From Chloroherpetonaceae bacterium (GTDB lineage Bacteria > Bacteroidota > Chlorobiia > Chlorobiales > Thermochlorobacteraceae): a DNA stretch of 64,000 nt. Both the position numbers and the translations under genes were made by a program. The stretch spans positions 124,001 through 188,000 of the forward strand of contig JANWWM010000025.1 of NCBI GenBank assembly GCA_025055975.1, written 5' to 3'. The notes beneath the pieces were generated by a model. It was given only the letters and a program-made list of their open reading frames with translations. It made no database searches and was not told the origin of the DNA. Of the stretch, positions 37,141 to 46,873 are shown one piece after another (the first letter of the stretch is position 1; each line of letters starts with the position of its first letter).

Positions 37141-38316
37141 TTAGTGCGCCATTGCGCTTTCGTAGTCATACGCATGCTCAAAGATGCCAATGACCTCGGC
37201 GAGCGTAGGCTGCACGGGATTCGTGAAACCGCATGGGTCTTTCATTGCGAATTTCGCCATTTCTTCGAAGTCGTTGGGCGAAACGTTCAGCGAGCGCAAG
37301 TCTTTCGGGATATTGACGCGATCTTTGAGCTCTTTGATTTTGTCGATGACGGCGAGAGCTTTGTCCGCGTTGGTCATGCCGCTTTCGCTGAATTTCATTT
37401 CGTCAGCAATGATGGCGAGGCGACGTTCAGCGGCGGTTCGGTTGAAGAACTCAACGGCGGGCAAAAGAATCGCGTTGCAAACGCCATGCGGCAGGTCGTA
37501 GAAGCCGCCGAGTTGATGCGCCATCGCATGCACATACCCAAGTCCTGCGTTGTTGAACGCCACGCCTGCCATATACTGCGCGTAAGCCATTTTTTCGCGC
37601 GCCTCAATATCATTGCCGTTGTCATATGCGCGCGGCAGGTTGGCGAAAATCATCTTGATCGCGGTCAGCGCGTTTGCATCGGTCAGCGGCGTTGCCCACG
37701 TTGAGACGAAGGCTTCGACGGCGTGCGTCAATGCGTCCATTCCCGTTGCGGCGGTCAGACCCTTTGGCATGCTGACCAACGTTTCAGGATCGTTGATGGA
37801 GAGAAGAGGCGTGATGCGCCAGTCGATAATAGCCATCTTCACGCGACGCGCCGTGTCCGTGATGATGGAAAAGCGCGTCATTTCTGCCGCCGTGCCTGAT
37901 GTCGTATTTACCGAAAAGAGCGGCGCAGGCGCGTTCTTCACCTTGTCTACGCCTTCGTAGTCGTGAATTCGCCCTGAATTTGTTGCCATAATCGCCACCG
38001 CCTTCGCGCAATCGTGCGAGCTGCCACCGCCGAGCGAGATGATGAGATCGCATTGATTGCTCTTGAAGACATCAGTCGCTTCTTCTACGTTGGCATCCGT
38101 CGGGTTTGGATGCACCTTGCCCCAAAGAACCGGCGTGGCGCCACCGCTCGTCACATATTGTTTGATGCGTTCAGCCAAATCAGTTTTGGCTAAGAACTCA
38201 TCAGTAACAATCAAAACCTTCTTGGAGCCGCGGTTCTTGATTTCCGACGCCAATACGGATATGGCTCCACGTCCGAAGACATTTTTGTTCGGCGAAAAAA
38301 CATACGCTGCGTTCAT
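37141..38316 (-). CDS. Iron-containing alcohol dehydrogenase (group III)
   Basis: NAD-dependent alcohol dehydrogenase of 391 residues. The NAD site is GGGSSHDCAK (96-105) and the iron ligands are D194 and H198 in GMDALTHAVEAF, H263 in YVHAMAHQLGG and H277 in DLPHGVCNAILLP. It resembles 1,3-propanediol/ethanol/methanol dehydrogenases of this group; substrate not determined. A good Shine-Dalgarno (AGGAGA) lies 8 bases before the ATG, unlike many neighbours. By eye its codon use is less GCG/GCC-biased than the flanking genes, which would fit acquisition by transfer. Confidence 0.93.
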   Translation of the reverse strand: MNAAYVFSPNKNVFGRGAISVLASEIKNRGSKKVLIVTDEFLAKTDLAERIKQYVTSGGATPVLWGKVHPNPTDANVEEATDVFKSNQCDLIISLGGGSSHDCAKAVAIMATNSGRIHDYEGVDKVKNAPAPLFSVNTTSGTAAEMTRFSIITDTARRVKMAIIDWRITPLLSINDPETLVSMPKGLTAATGMDALTHAVEAFVSTWATPLTDANALTAIKMIFANLPRAYDNGNDIEAREKMAYAQYMAGVAFNNAGLGYVHAMAHQLGGFYDLPHGVCNAILLPAVEFFNRTAAERRLAIIADEMKFSESGMTNADKALAVIDKIKELKDRVNIPKDLRSLNVSPNDFEEMAKFAMKDPCGFTNPVQPTLAEVIGIFEHAYDYESAMAH

Positions 38317-38442
38317 AGTTAGTTCTCCTGCTTTGGGTTGACTTAATGCTGAGAAAAGTAGCCAATTGCATAAATGTCATAAAACTGAAAGAACAAGAAC
38401 GAGAATGCTGACGAAAGAACGGAATCTTCTTTCTCGAGCGCG

Positions 38443-38478
38443 AAAAATTGAGGACGGCGACTCCCTGCGAAGTCGCCG
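38443..38478 (-). terminator. Putative rho-independent terminator after the aldehyde dehydrogenase
   Basis: Stem CGGCGACT/AGTCGCCG (38455-38478) with an eight-base loop, followed on the minus strand after TCCTCAA by TTTTT. It lies 25 bases past the aldehyde dehydrogenase stop and suggests that this gene and the alcohol dehydrogenase have separate transcripts. Confidence 0.5.
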
Positions 38479-38502
38479 CCCGATTCGCTCAATCTCTCCC
38501 GA

Positions 38503-40038
38503 TTAGAAGAAACCAAGTTTGTTTTTGCTGTAAGAGATGAGAATGTTCTTGTTTTGGCGGTAGTGATTGAGCATCATCAGGTGCGTTTCGCGCCCGAAGC
38601 CCGACTTCTTGTAGCCGCCAAACGGCGCATGCGCGGGATAAGCGTGATAGCAATTCACCCATACTCTGCCCGCTTGAATCGCGCGCGGCACGATGTAGGC
38701 TTCGTGCATATCGCGCGTCCAAACGCCCGCGCCAAGACCGTAGATGGTGTCGTTAGCGACCTCAATCGCTTCGTCAACGGTGCGGAACGTGGTAACGGCG
38801 GTAACGGGACCGAAGATTTCTTCTTGGAAGACGCGCATTTTGTTGTTGCCGCGCAGAATCGTCGGTTCGATGTAATACCCCTTCGCCAATTCGCCGTTGA
38901 TGTTGGCGCGTTTGCCGCCAAGCAGGACTTCCGCGCCTTCTTTCCTAGCGATGTCGAAGTAAGAGAGAATCTTCTCCATTTGGTCGTTGGAGGCTTGCGC
39001 GCCGACCATCGTGTCTTCATCGAGCGGATTGCCTTGCTTGATGGCTTTGGTGCGCGTGATGAATCGCTCAATGAACTTTTCGGCGATGCTTTCTTGCACA
39101 AGCACGCGAGACGGACAGGTGCAGACTTCGCCTTGATTGAGCGCGAACATCGTCGCCCCTTCCAAGCACTTGTCGAAGAACTCGTCGTCCGCGTCCATCA
39201 CGCTCTTGAAGTAGATGTTGGGCGATTTGCCGCCAAGTTCCATCGTGGCGGGCACGAGGTTATCGGCGGTGTATTGCAGAATCAAGCGTCCCGTCGTGGT
39301 TTCGCCCGTGAAGGCAACCTTTGCGACGCGCGGCGACGATGCCAGCGGCTTGCCCGCTTCGGGACCAAAGCCATTGACGACGTTGAGCACGCCTTCGGGA
39401 ATGAGGTCTTGAATGAGCTCGAGCCAGACCATAATGCTTGTGGGCGTTTGTTCGGCAGGCTTGACGACCGTGCAGCATCCAGCCGCGAGCGCAGGCGCGA
39501 TTTTCCACGCCGCCATCAAGAGAGGGAAGTTCCAAGGAATGATCTGCCCGACTACGCCAATCGGTTCTTTGATGTTGAGCGAGAGCGTGTTTGCGTCCAA
39601 TTCCGACGCGGTGCCTTCTTCGGCGCGAATCACGCCCGCGAAGTAGCGGAAGTGGTCGACAACGAGCGGCAAGTCGGCATTGAGCGTTTCACGAATGGGC
39701 TTGCCATTGTCCATCGTTTCCACCTCGGCGAGATAAACGAGATTCTTTTCCGTGATGTCCGCGATTTTGAGGAGCAGATTGCTACGCTCCGTCGCAGAGG
39801 TTCTCGACCATTTCGGGAAGGCTTTGTGCGCCGCATCGAGCGCAAGGTCGATGTCTTCTTTCGTGGAGCGCGCCACGCGAGAAATGAACGAGCCATCGAC
39901 GGGCGAGTAATTCTCAAAGTATTGCCCTTTGACAGGCGGCGTCCATTTTCCACCGATGAAGTTTTCGTATTGCTCTTTGAATTTCGGCTTCGGGTGGACT
40001 TTCGAAGCCTTTACCGCTTCTTCAACAAGCATTGTCAT
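38503..40038 (-). CDS. NAD(P)-dependent aldehyde dehydrogenase
   Basis: Protein of 511 residues of the ALDH superfamily (acetaldehyde/AldB-ExaC type). Catalytic residues: N170 in IIPWNFPL, E267 in MELGGKSPN, nucleophile C306 in [11 protein letters not shown]; cofactor contact FTGETTTG (243-250). It oxidises aldehydes such as the product of the adjacent alcohol dehydrogenase. A GGGAG Shine-Dalgarno sits about 8 bases before the ATG. It is divergent from an AraC regulator across about 190 bases holding a direct repeat that could be the operator. Confidence 0.94.
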   Translation of the reverse strand: MTMLVEEAVKASKVHPKPKFKEQYENFIGGKWTPPVKGQYFENYSPVDGSFISRVARSTKEDIDLALDAAHKAFPKWSRTSATERSNLLLKIADITEKNLVYLAEVETMDNGKPIRETLNADLPLVVDHFRYFAGVIRAEEGTASELDANTLSLNIKEPIGVVGQIIPWNFPLLMAAWKIAPALAAGCCTVVKPAEQTPTSIMVWLELIQDLIPEGVLNVVNGFGPEAGKPLASSPRVAKVAFTGETTTGRLILQYTADNLVPATMELGGKSPNIYFKSVMDADDEFFDKCLEGATMFALNQGEVCTCPSRVLVQESIAEKFIERFITRTKAIKQGNPLDEDTMVGAQASNDQMEKILSYFDIARKEGAEVLLGGKRANINGELAKGYYIEPTILRGNNKMRVFQEEIFGPVTAVTTFRTVDEAIEVANDTIYGLGAGVWTRDMHEAYIVPRAIQAGRVWVNCYHAYPAHAPFGGYKKSGFGRETHLMMLNHYRQNKNILISYSKNKLGFF

Positions 40039-40135
40039 AGTTGGTCTCCCAGATAATTGGAATTGCTTAAAAAACTGCCCAACGGCATTGCGCCAAAGTT
40101 CAGAAACGCCGCTCGAAGATGTTTGCGCGATTGTC

Positions 40136-40164
40136 TCATTTTTTTGACCGATCGTATCATTTTT
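40136..40164 (+). promoter_or_regulatory. Direct repeat, candidate AraC-family operator
   Basis: TCATTTTT occurs at 40136-40143 and again at 40157-40164, in the same orientation with a 21-base period (two helical turns), in the region between the divergent aldehyde dehydrogenase and AraC genes. Spaced direct repeats are the usual binding pattern of AraC-family dimers. The rest of the 190-base region shows no other clear element. Confidence 0.45.
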
Positions 40165-40228
40165 CGTTCTGAAAGTTTTTGCTATGTTCGGAAACTTCCA
40201 ATTAACTAACCCGCAGAGGAGTATGCCA

Positions 40229-41155
40229 ATGCCCTTGAACTCGCTTCGTCAACGCTTGGAGAAACGCCTCCAAACCCTAATCGAGAACCGCAGCGTCTAC
40301 ACGCTTGAAAATTCCGAACTCAACTTGTTCGAGACATATCAACGATGTTATGCGGTTGAGCTTCAATTCCGAGATCCCATCGCCGTTATGATGATTCAGG
40401 GCAAGAAGATGATGCATCTGCGCGAGAAGCATCATTTTGATTTTCTCCCGAATCAATCGCTCATTTTGCCCGCCAACGAAACGATGCGCATTGATTTTCC
40501 CGAAGCGACGCTAACGAACCCGACGCGCTGTTTGGCGCTGGCGATTTCGCCCGACCTCATTCGCGCCGTTGCTAGCGACCTCAACGAGCGCTTCCCAAAG
40601 CTCGACCGCGAGCCGTGGAATGTTGACTGCGAGAAATTCTACTTGGGAGACGACCCGCGCGTCGCGCAAACGATTCATCAACTCGTTCAAATTTTCACCG
40701 ACGACGAACCTGCCAAAGAACTGCTTGCCTCGCTCAAACTGCGCGAACTTTTGGTGCGCGTGATGCAAACTCAAGCTCGGACGCTCCTTTTGGAACAATG
40801 CAAACGATTTCTCAATCACAATCGCATTGCGGCTGCGATTGATTACATCAGAACGCATCTTTGCGAGAGAATTCGCATCGATGACTTGTGCAAGAAAAGC
40901 TGCATGAGCAAGGCGCAATTCTTCCGCGCGTTCAAGCAAGAGTTGGGGATTACGCCCGTTGAGTTCATCAATCAAGAGCGGGTTAAGCGCGCCAAAGAAT
41001 TGCTTGCTTATTCGCGCCTGTCGGTCTCGGAAGTTTGCTTTCAGGTCGGGTTCGGCAGTTTGGCGTATTTTGACCGCGTCTTCAAGCATTATGTCGGAAT
41101 GTCGCCACGCCGATATCAGCAAGAATCGCTCGCAAAATTGAACGGTCAATGCTAA
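40229..41155 (+). CDS. AraC-family transcriptional regulator
   Basis: Protein of 308 residues with an AraC-type N-terminal domain and a C-terminal twin helix-turn-helix ([26 protein letters not shown], then [34 protein letters not shown]). The start at 40229 is preferred because AGAGGA lies 8 bases upstream; in-frame ATGs at 40184 and 40223 are alternatives. Divergent position suggests that it activates the aldehyde/alcohol dehydrogenase genes. Its stop overlaps the serine hydrolase start by seven bases. Confidence 0.9.
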   Translation: MPLNSLRQRLEKRLQTLIENRSVYTLENSELNLFETYQRCYAVELQFRDPIAVMMIQGKKMMHLREKHHFDFLPNQSLILPANETMRIDFPEATLTNPTRCLALAISPDLIRAVASDLNERFPKLDREPWNVDCEKFYLGDDPRVAQTIHQLVQIFTDDEPAKELLASLKLRELLVRVMQTQARTLLLEQCKRFLNHNRIAAAIDYIRTHLCERIRIDDLCKKSCMSKAQFFRAFKQELGITPVEFINQERVKRAKELLAYSRLSVSEVCFQVGFGSLAYFDRVFKHYVGMSPRRYQQESLAKLNGQC

Positions 41156-42276
41156 TCGCGCTGTTGGGCTTGTGTCTTCAACTGCTCGCGCCCGATTTCC
41201 CGAAAACGCGCGCCGTCATCGAATCCGCCATCAAACAAAAAGCCTTTCCGTCAGCGACCGTGCTCGTTTGGAAGGACGGAAAGACGTTGCTTCACGAAAG
41301 TTTCGGACGTTTGACCTACGAGCCGAACTCGCGCAAAACCGACACGCTCACGCTCTACGACCTCGCCTCGCTCACCAAGCCGCTCGTCGTTACGCTGTCG
41401 CTGATGAAATTTCACAGCGAGGGCAAAATTCGCCTCGACGATTCGCTCAAAACGTTCCTGCCCGAAACCGCCAACGGCGGAAAAGAACGGCTCACGCTCA
41501 AAGATTTGCTCTTGCATCAATCGGGCTTGGTCGCGTTTCGGCGATACTACGATTGCTGCTCGACCGAAACCCAAGTCCTGACGCGCATCTACGCGGACAC
41601 GCTCATTCGGCGCGCGGGCGACACGACCATTTACAGCGACCTCAATTTCGTCTTGCTCGGCAAGGTCGTCGAAGCCATTTCGGGCAAGCGATTGGACGAG
41701 CATTTTTCCGAAACCTTCTGCGAACCGCTTGGCTTGAAGAATTTGACGTTCAATCCGCCCGATTCGCTCGCCTATCGCATCGCGCCAACGGAAGCGGACG
41801 AGAATTGGAAGTTTGCGCGAAAGCGTCCGAGAGTTCACGACCCGACCGCCGCCATGCTGGGCGGCGTTTCGGGCAACGCGGGACTGTTCGGCAACGCGAG
41901 CGACATTCTGCGACTCTTGCTGCCGCTGCTCAACGGCGGCGCGATCGATTCGCTCCGATTCTTTTCGCCCGAAACGATAACGCTCTTCACGACGCGAGAC
42001 CCGAAACTCAAACTCCGCGCGCTCGGCTGGGATATGCGAACCAACGGCGAAAAGACCTCGACGGGCAAATACTTCTCGATGGAAACCTTCGGGCACACGG
42101 GCTTTACGGGCACGAGCGTTTGGATCGACAAGAGGCGAAACCTGTGCGTGATTTTTCTGACGAATCGCGTTTATCCCACGTCGGAAAATCGCCAAATTCT
42201 CGCCGTCCGTCGCGCCTTGCACGACGCGGTGATGGAAGATTTGAAACTCGTGGAGGAGCGAGCGGAAGTTCAATAG
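41149..42276 (+). CDS. Serine hydrolase, beta-lactamase/class C penicillin-binding-protein family
   Basis: Protein of 375 residues with the class C motifs: SxxK as S74-L-T-K77, the YSD variant of YxN at 162-164, and GHTGFTG near the C-terminus in place of KTG. A short hydrophobic N-terminus ([13 protein letters not shown]) may be a weak signal or anchor. These proteins act as esterases, peptidases or D-Ala carboxypeptidases; there is no evidence of antibiotic hydrolysis. The last seven bases overlap the end of mgtE on the opposite strand. Confidence 0.88.
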   Translation: MLIALLGLCLQLLAPDFPKTRAVIESAIKQKAFPSATVLVWKDGKTLLHESFGRLTYEPNSRKTDTLTLYDLASLTKPLVVTLSLMKFHSEGKIRLDDSLKTFLPETANGGKERLTLKDLLLHQSGLVAFRRYYDCCSTETQVLTRIYADTLIRRAGDTTIYSDLNFVLLGKVVEAISGKRLDEHFSETFCEPLGLKNLTFNPPDSLAYRIAPTEADENWKFARKRPRVHDPTAAMLGGVSGNAGLFGNASDILRLLLPLLNGGAIDSLRFFSPETITLFTTRDPKLKLRALGWDMRTNGEKTSTGKYFSMETFGHTGFTGTSVWIDKRRNLCVIFLTNRVYPTSENRQILAVRRALHDAVMEDLKLVEERAEVQ

Positions 42277-43631
42277 AGGTGAAAGACGAGCTTGGCGATG
42301 CTGAAATAAATCACCAAACCCGTCGCATCGACGAGCGTCGTGATGAGCGGCGCGGAAAGCACGGTCGGATCCAAGCCCAACCGCTCGGCGACGATGGGAA
42401 TTTGCGACGCGACGGCGCTCGACCACACGCAAATCGCCACGACGCTTCCGCCCACGATGGCGGAAAAATGCCAATCGTTCAAGGTCAGATACGACCATGC
42501 AAAGCCAATTGCGCCCAAAAGCAATCCGACCGTTGCGCCCGTCATCGTTTCTCGCAACAGCACTTTGAACCAATCGCCAAGCTCGATTTCGCCGATGGCT
42601 AGGCTGCGAATGATGGTCGAGACGGTCTGCGACCCCGTGTTGCCGCCCGTGCCGATGAGCAACGGCGTGAAAATCGCCAGCGCGGCGGCGATGGCTTCCG
42701 AGATGCTTTCGTGAAAAAACTTCACCACGTTGCCCGTGAGCGTGCCGCCAACGAAGAGAAACAACAGCCACCCGATTCGGTTTCGCACCACGAACCAGAG
42801 CGGGCTATCGAAGTAAGTGCGTTCCGCCGCCGCCGTCTGAACGCCGCCCAAACTCAAAAAGTCTTTCGTCTCTTCTTGCTCGATGACGGCGAGCACGTCG
42901 TCGACCGTAACGATGCCGACCAAAATGCCGTTGCCATCGACGACGGGAAGCGCGACGCGCCCGTATTTCTTGAACATCTCGGCGGCGGTGGCTTGGTCGT
43001 CGGTTACGGAAAGCGCGACGAACTGCCGATTCATCAACTCGCTGACGGGCTTGTCGAGCGGCGCGAGCAAAAACTCGCGGATTTTGATGTCGTCGATCAA
43101 GCGACCCTTGTCGTCGGTTACGTAAATCACGTTGAGCGTTTCGCTGTCGCGTCCGTTTTCGCGGATGTGGTCGAGAACTTGTTTGACGGTCCAATCGGGC
43201 GGCACGTCGATGTAGTCGGTCGTCATCAAGCGTCCGACGCTGTGAGGCGGATAGCCCAAGAGCGACTGCGCCGTGGCGCGTTCTTCGGGCGAAAGAAGCG
43301 AGAGCATCTGCTTGACGGCGGCGGCGGGGAGTTCTTCGAGCAAAGCGGTGCGGTCGTCTTCCGACATATCGTCCAAGATGGCGGCGACTTCTTCTTTGCC
43401 CAACGCCTTGATGAGATTTTTCTGCGAATCGAAATCGAGAAACTCGAACACGTCGGTCGCCAACGCATGCGGCAGAAGCCGAAAGACGACGGCTTGGTCT
43501 TTTTCGGGAATTTCGACCAAAATTTCGGCGATGTCGGCGGGGAGCATCTCGGAAAAGACTTCGCGCAGTTCGGTAAATTTGCGCGTCTCGATGAGTTCGC
43601 GGATTTCGGGCAAAATGGTCGCGCCAAGCAT
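42270..43631 (-). CDS. mgtE: Magnesium transporter MgtE
   Basis: Magnesium channel of 453 residues from the ATG at 43631: N-terminal MgtE superhelical domain (repeats of ADIAEILVEIP and EVAAILDDMSEDD), a pair of CBS domains (about 135-260; LMTTDYIDVPPDWTVKQVLD, MNRQFVALSVTDD) and five C-terminal membrane helices with GTGGNTGSQTV in the pore region. The gated architecture is complete. Divergent from cdaA with 122 bases between starts. Confidence 0.94.
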   Translation of the reverse strand: MLGATILPEIRELIETRKFTELREVFSEMLPADIAEILVEIPEKDQAVVFRLLPHALATDVFEFLDFDSQKNLIKALGKEEVAAILDDMSEDDRTALLEELPAAAVKQMLSLLSPEERATAQSLLGYPPHSVGRLMTTDYIDVPPDWTVKQVLDHIRENGRDSETLNVIYVTDDKGRLIDDIKIREFLLAPLDKPVSELMNRQFVALSVTDDQATAAEMFKKYGRVALPVVDGNGILVGIVTVDDVLAVIEQEETKDFLSLGGVQTAAAERTYFDSPLWFVVRNRIGWLLFLFVGGTLTGNVVKFFHESISEAIAAALAIFTPLLIGTGGNTGSQTVSTIIRSLAIGEIELGDWFKVLLRETMTGATVGLLLGAIGFAWSYLTLNDWHFSAIVGGSVVAICVWSSAVASQIPIVAERLGLDPTVLSAPLITTLVDATGLVIYFSIAKLVFHLY

Positions 43632-43753
43632 TTGCGTTCGCAAAATGAAAGTTGAGCGATGACTTTCACGAGCGGCAAAAATAAGGTTTTGCGTCAAGGC
43701 GTTGAGCGCGTCTCGACGATTTTTGCCCGCTCGCCAAAACCGTTTCAAACGCG

Positions 43754-44512
43754 ATGGAACTGTTCAAAATCGGATTTCTTTCCTTCACGCTTCTCGACCT
43801 TGCCGACGTGAGCTTGATAACGATCCTTTTCTACAAGCTCTACGGCTACGTCAAGGGCACGGTCGGCTTGCCGATTTTCGTCGGGTTGCTGTTGATTTTG
43901 GGCGGCTCGGCGTTTGCGAGTTTTTTGAATCTCTCGACGCTCGATTGGATTTTCAGCAAGTTGATGAGCGTGTGGATCATTCTCTTCGTGATTTTGTTTC
44001 AGCCCGAATTGCGGCGCGTGCTCTTGGCGTTGGGGCAGAGCCGACTGTTCGCGGGCTTTTTTCAAAGTGAAGCCAAAGAAGCCATCGAGGAAATCGTCGC
44101 CGCCGTCGATGAATTGGTCGATAAGCACGTCGGCGCGCTCATCGTCGTCGCTCGCAACGTGGGCTTGAAATCCTACATTGAAACGGGTCAGGAGCTCGAC
44201 GCGACGCTCTCGCGCAAGTTGCTCGTCTCGCTCTTCGCGCCCAACGCGCCCTTGCACGACGGGGCGGTCATCATAAGCGGCAAGAAAGTTCTCGCCGCGC
44301 GATGCGTGCTGCCGCTCACGCAGAACGAAACCATCTCCGAAAATTTCGGCATGCGACATCGCGCCGCGCTCGGCGTGTCGGAAGTCTCCGATGCGTTTGT
44401 CGTCGTCGTGTCCGAAGAGACGGGGAAAATTTCCATCGCCGAAGACGGCAAGCTCGTGCGCGGCTTGAGCCTTGCGGAACTGCGCGCTCGGCTCGCCAAA
44501 GCGTTGAGGTAA
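43754..44512 (+). CDS. cdaA: Diadenylate cyclase CdaA
   Basis: Makes c-di-AMP from two ATP. The 252-residue protein has three N-terminal membrane helices (about 16-34, 40-58, 65-83) and a DAC domain with D169-G-A in APLHDGAVII and R201-H-R in GMRHRAALG, both required for cyclase activity. No CdaR or GlmM gene follows; the next gene is a TPR histidine kinase. The divergent mgtE neighbour is notable, since c-di-AMP controls ion transport in many bacteria. Confidence 0.95.
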   Translation: MELFKIGFLSFTLLDLADVSLITILFYKLYGYVKGTVGLPIFVGLLLILGGSAFASFLNLSTLDWIFSKLMSVWIILFVILFQPELRRVLLALGQSRLFAGFFQSEAKEAIEEIVAAVDELVDKHVGALIVVARNVGLKSYIETGQELDATLSRKLLVSLFAPNAPLHDGAVIISGKKVLAARCVLPLTQNETISENFGMRHRAALGVSEVSDAFVVVVSEETGKISIAEDGKLVRGLSLAELRARLAKALR

Positions 44513-44683
44513 TCCCTTGCGATTTCGACCGAAAACGGCGCGTTTCCGCAGACAAAATTAGATGAAAGAGCGAGCGGCGAAGAGTATCTTCGGCTACGCG
44601 CTCGCCACGTTCGGCGTCGCCGAAAAAACGAGTCGAGGCGACGAAGAAACGCGATTCGGCGGCGATTCCAAATCAACGCAACG

Positions 44684-46822
44684 ATGCCCGACGACGTGCT
44701 TGAATCACGCTTGCGAAACGAAGCGCAAACGGCGGAACGAATCCGCGAACTCGCCTCGCTCGCCAAAGAACTGCGAGCGGCAAACCCCGCCAAAGCGCGA
44801 GAGGTCGCCCAAGAATGCTTGTCCCTCATTGGCGAAGGCGACGCTTTCCGAGCCGAAAAGGCTTGCGCGCTGGCGACGCTCGGACTCTGCAACCGCCTCG
44901 GCGGCGACGCGGAAAAAGCCGTCGAGCAACTCAAAGAAGCGCAGGCGATTTACGCTTCGCTGGGCGATGCGTTCCACGTCGCCGATTCGCATCTCAAACT
45001 TGGAAGCGCGTATCGATACCTTGCCGACCACCAAAACGCCCTGCGCCACTACCAAGAGGGGCTCGATATGTTTCGCCGCCTCGACGAAAAAAGCGCCGTC
45101 GCCATGGCGCTCAACAATTTGGGCACGGTCCATTACACGTTCGCCGATTACGCCCGCGCCCTGCAATGCTATCAAGAAAGCCTTGCGATTTATCTCGACC
45201 TCAACGACGACAACGGCATCGCGTCCGCTTTCGCCAACCTCGCCTTGATTTACGAGCGAATGGGCGACTACGCCACCGCGCTTCAACTCAATCACGAAAG
45301 TTTCTCCCTCCGCGAGCGAATGGGCGACAAGAAGGGAATGTCCATCTCGCTCAACAACATCGGAATGGTCTATGAAAAGCTTTCCGACCTTTCCAACGCC
45401 ATCGAGGCGCACGAAAAAAGCCTCGCGCTCAAACGCGAAATCGGCGACGACTACGGCATTTCGCAATCGCTCAACAACTTGGGCAACGCGCGCGAAAAAC
45501 TCGGCGACTGCGACCGCGCGCTCGAATGCTACGAACAAAGCCTCTCGATTCAGAAACGCATCGGCGACAAACAAGGCGTCGCCTACTCGCTCAACAACAT
45601 CGGGCACGTCTGCGAAACGCTCGCGCGCTACGACGAAGCCCTGCGCCTCTACGACGAAAGCTTGGAGATTTTCCGAACCATCGGCGACAAATACGGCGTC
45701 GCCAATTCCCTCATCGGATTGGGCAAAGTCGCCATTCGTCTCAAAAACTTCTCCGAAGCGGAACGACGCTTGACCGAAGCGCTCGCGCTCTGCGAAGACA
45801 TTGGCTTGAAGGAAGAACGCTACGTCGTCTTCGAAACCCTCTCGACGCTCTACGCCGAAATGGGCGACTTTCAACGCGCTTACGAGTTCCACAAAAAATT
45901 TCACGCCGCCAAAGAGGAGGTTTTCAACAGAGAAAAAGAGCAACGCATCGCCACGCTTCAAGTCCGCTTCGAAACCGAGCAAGCCCGCAAAGACGGCGAA
46001 CTGCAAAAGAAAGAAGCCGAGCTGTTCCGACTGAAAACCGTCGAACTCGCCAACGCCCTGAACGAAGTCAAGTTGCAGAAAGAACGCGCCGAAGAAGCCA
46101 ATCGCCTGAAAACCGAATTTTTAGGCATCGCCGCGCACGACCTCAAAAATCCGCTTCAATCCATCATGGGCTTCGCCGAACTCATCGCGGAAAAAATCGA
46201 CGACAAATCCCTCGCGCTGTCATACAGCCAAACCATCAAGCGCGCTTCGGAGCGAATGTTCAACATCGTCTCCGCCTTGCTCAAAAACATTCGCTACGAC
46301 GCGACGCAACTCAAACTCAATCCGCAACGCGCCAACGTCGGCGACCTGTTGAAATACGTCTTGGAAAACAATCTCCCGCAACTAACGCGCAAATCGCTCT
46401 CGCTTGCGACGAACATCGAACCCGATTGCTATGCGACCGTCGACATCGCCTACTTTTCCGAAGCCCTCGACAACCTAATCTCAAACGCCGTCAAGTATAG
46501 CCCGCGCGGAAAGAAAATCGTCGTCGAGTGTCAAGCGTCGCTCGTCAGCCCGCTCTTCGCCGAAGCGGAAAAGCTCAAATCCGAAGCTCGTCTGCTCATC
46601 TGCGTCAAAGACGAAGGGCAAGGCTTGACGGACGACGACAAAGCCAAACTCTTTCAGCAATTTCAACGCCTTTCGGCGAAGCCAACGGGCGAAGAAACCT
46701 CGACGGGCTTGGGGCTTTACATCGTCAAGCAAATCGTCGAACTGCACGGCGGGCGGGTCTGGGCGGAATCGGAGGGCAAAGACAAAGGCGCGACGTTTTT
46801 CATCGAGTTGCCTACGGCGTAA
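44684..46822 (+). CDS. Soluble histidine kinase with N-terminal TPR array
   Basis: Protein of 712 residues, no membrane segment. Residues about 10-400 are tetratricopeptide repeats of the Rap/NPR-type spacing (YARALQCYQESLAIYLDLND, YATALQLNHESFSLRERMGD, DRALECYEQSLSIQKRIGD and others), probably binding a peptide or protein. A coiled coil (about 405-470) leads to HisKA with H485 in GIAAHDLKNPLQSIMG and an HATPase with VKDEGQGLTDDD and STGLGLYIVKQIVELHGG. No response regulator is adjacent. Its kinase core is closely similar to that at 56354-57418. Confidence 0.9.
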   Translation: MPDDVLESRLRNEAQTAERIRELASLAKELRAANPAKAREVAQECLSLIGEGDAFRAEKACALATLGLCNRLGGDAEKAVEQLKEAQAIYASLGDAFHVADSHLKLGSAYRYLADHQNALRHYQEGLDMFRRLDEKSAVAMALNNLGTVHYTFADYARALQCYQESLAIYLDLNDDNGIASAFANLALIYERMGDYATALQLNHESFSLRERMGDKKGMSISLNNIGMVYEKLSDLSNAIEAHEKSLALKREIGDDYGISQSLNNLGNAREKLGDCDRALECYEQSLSIQKRIGDKQGVAYSLNNIGHVCETLARYDEALRLYDESLEIFRTIGDKYGVANSLIGLGKVAIRLKNFSEAERRLTEALALCEDIGLKEERYVVFETLSTLYAEMGDFQRAYEFHKKFHAAKEEVFNREKEQRIATLQVRFETEQARKDGELQKKEAELFRLKTVELANALNEVKLQKERAEEANRLKTEFLGIAAHDLKNPLQSIMGFAELIAEKIDDKSLALSYSQTIKRASERMFNIVSALLKNIRYDATQLKLNPQRANVGDLLKYVLENNLPQLTRKSLSLATNIEPDCYATVDIAYFSEALDNLISNAVKYSPRGKKIVVECQASLVSPLFAEAEKLKSEARLLICVKDEGQGLTDDDKAKLFQQFQRLSAKPTGEETSTGLGLYIVKQIVELHGGRVWAESEGKDKGATFFIELPTA

Positions 46823-46873
46823 TCTCGATGTCGCGTCGCGCCAACGCTCGTTTTCACTGGCGTTCAACGCCGT

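Noticed and set aside
44562-45248. 228-codon open frame before and inside the TPR kinase
   Set aside because: Its frame has no TPR or other domain and conflicts with the kinase frame, whose repeats begin directly after 44684.
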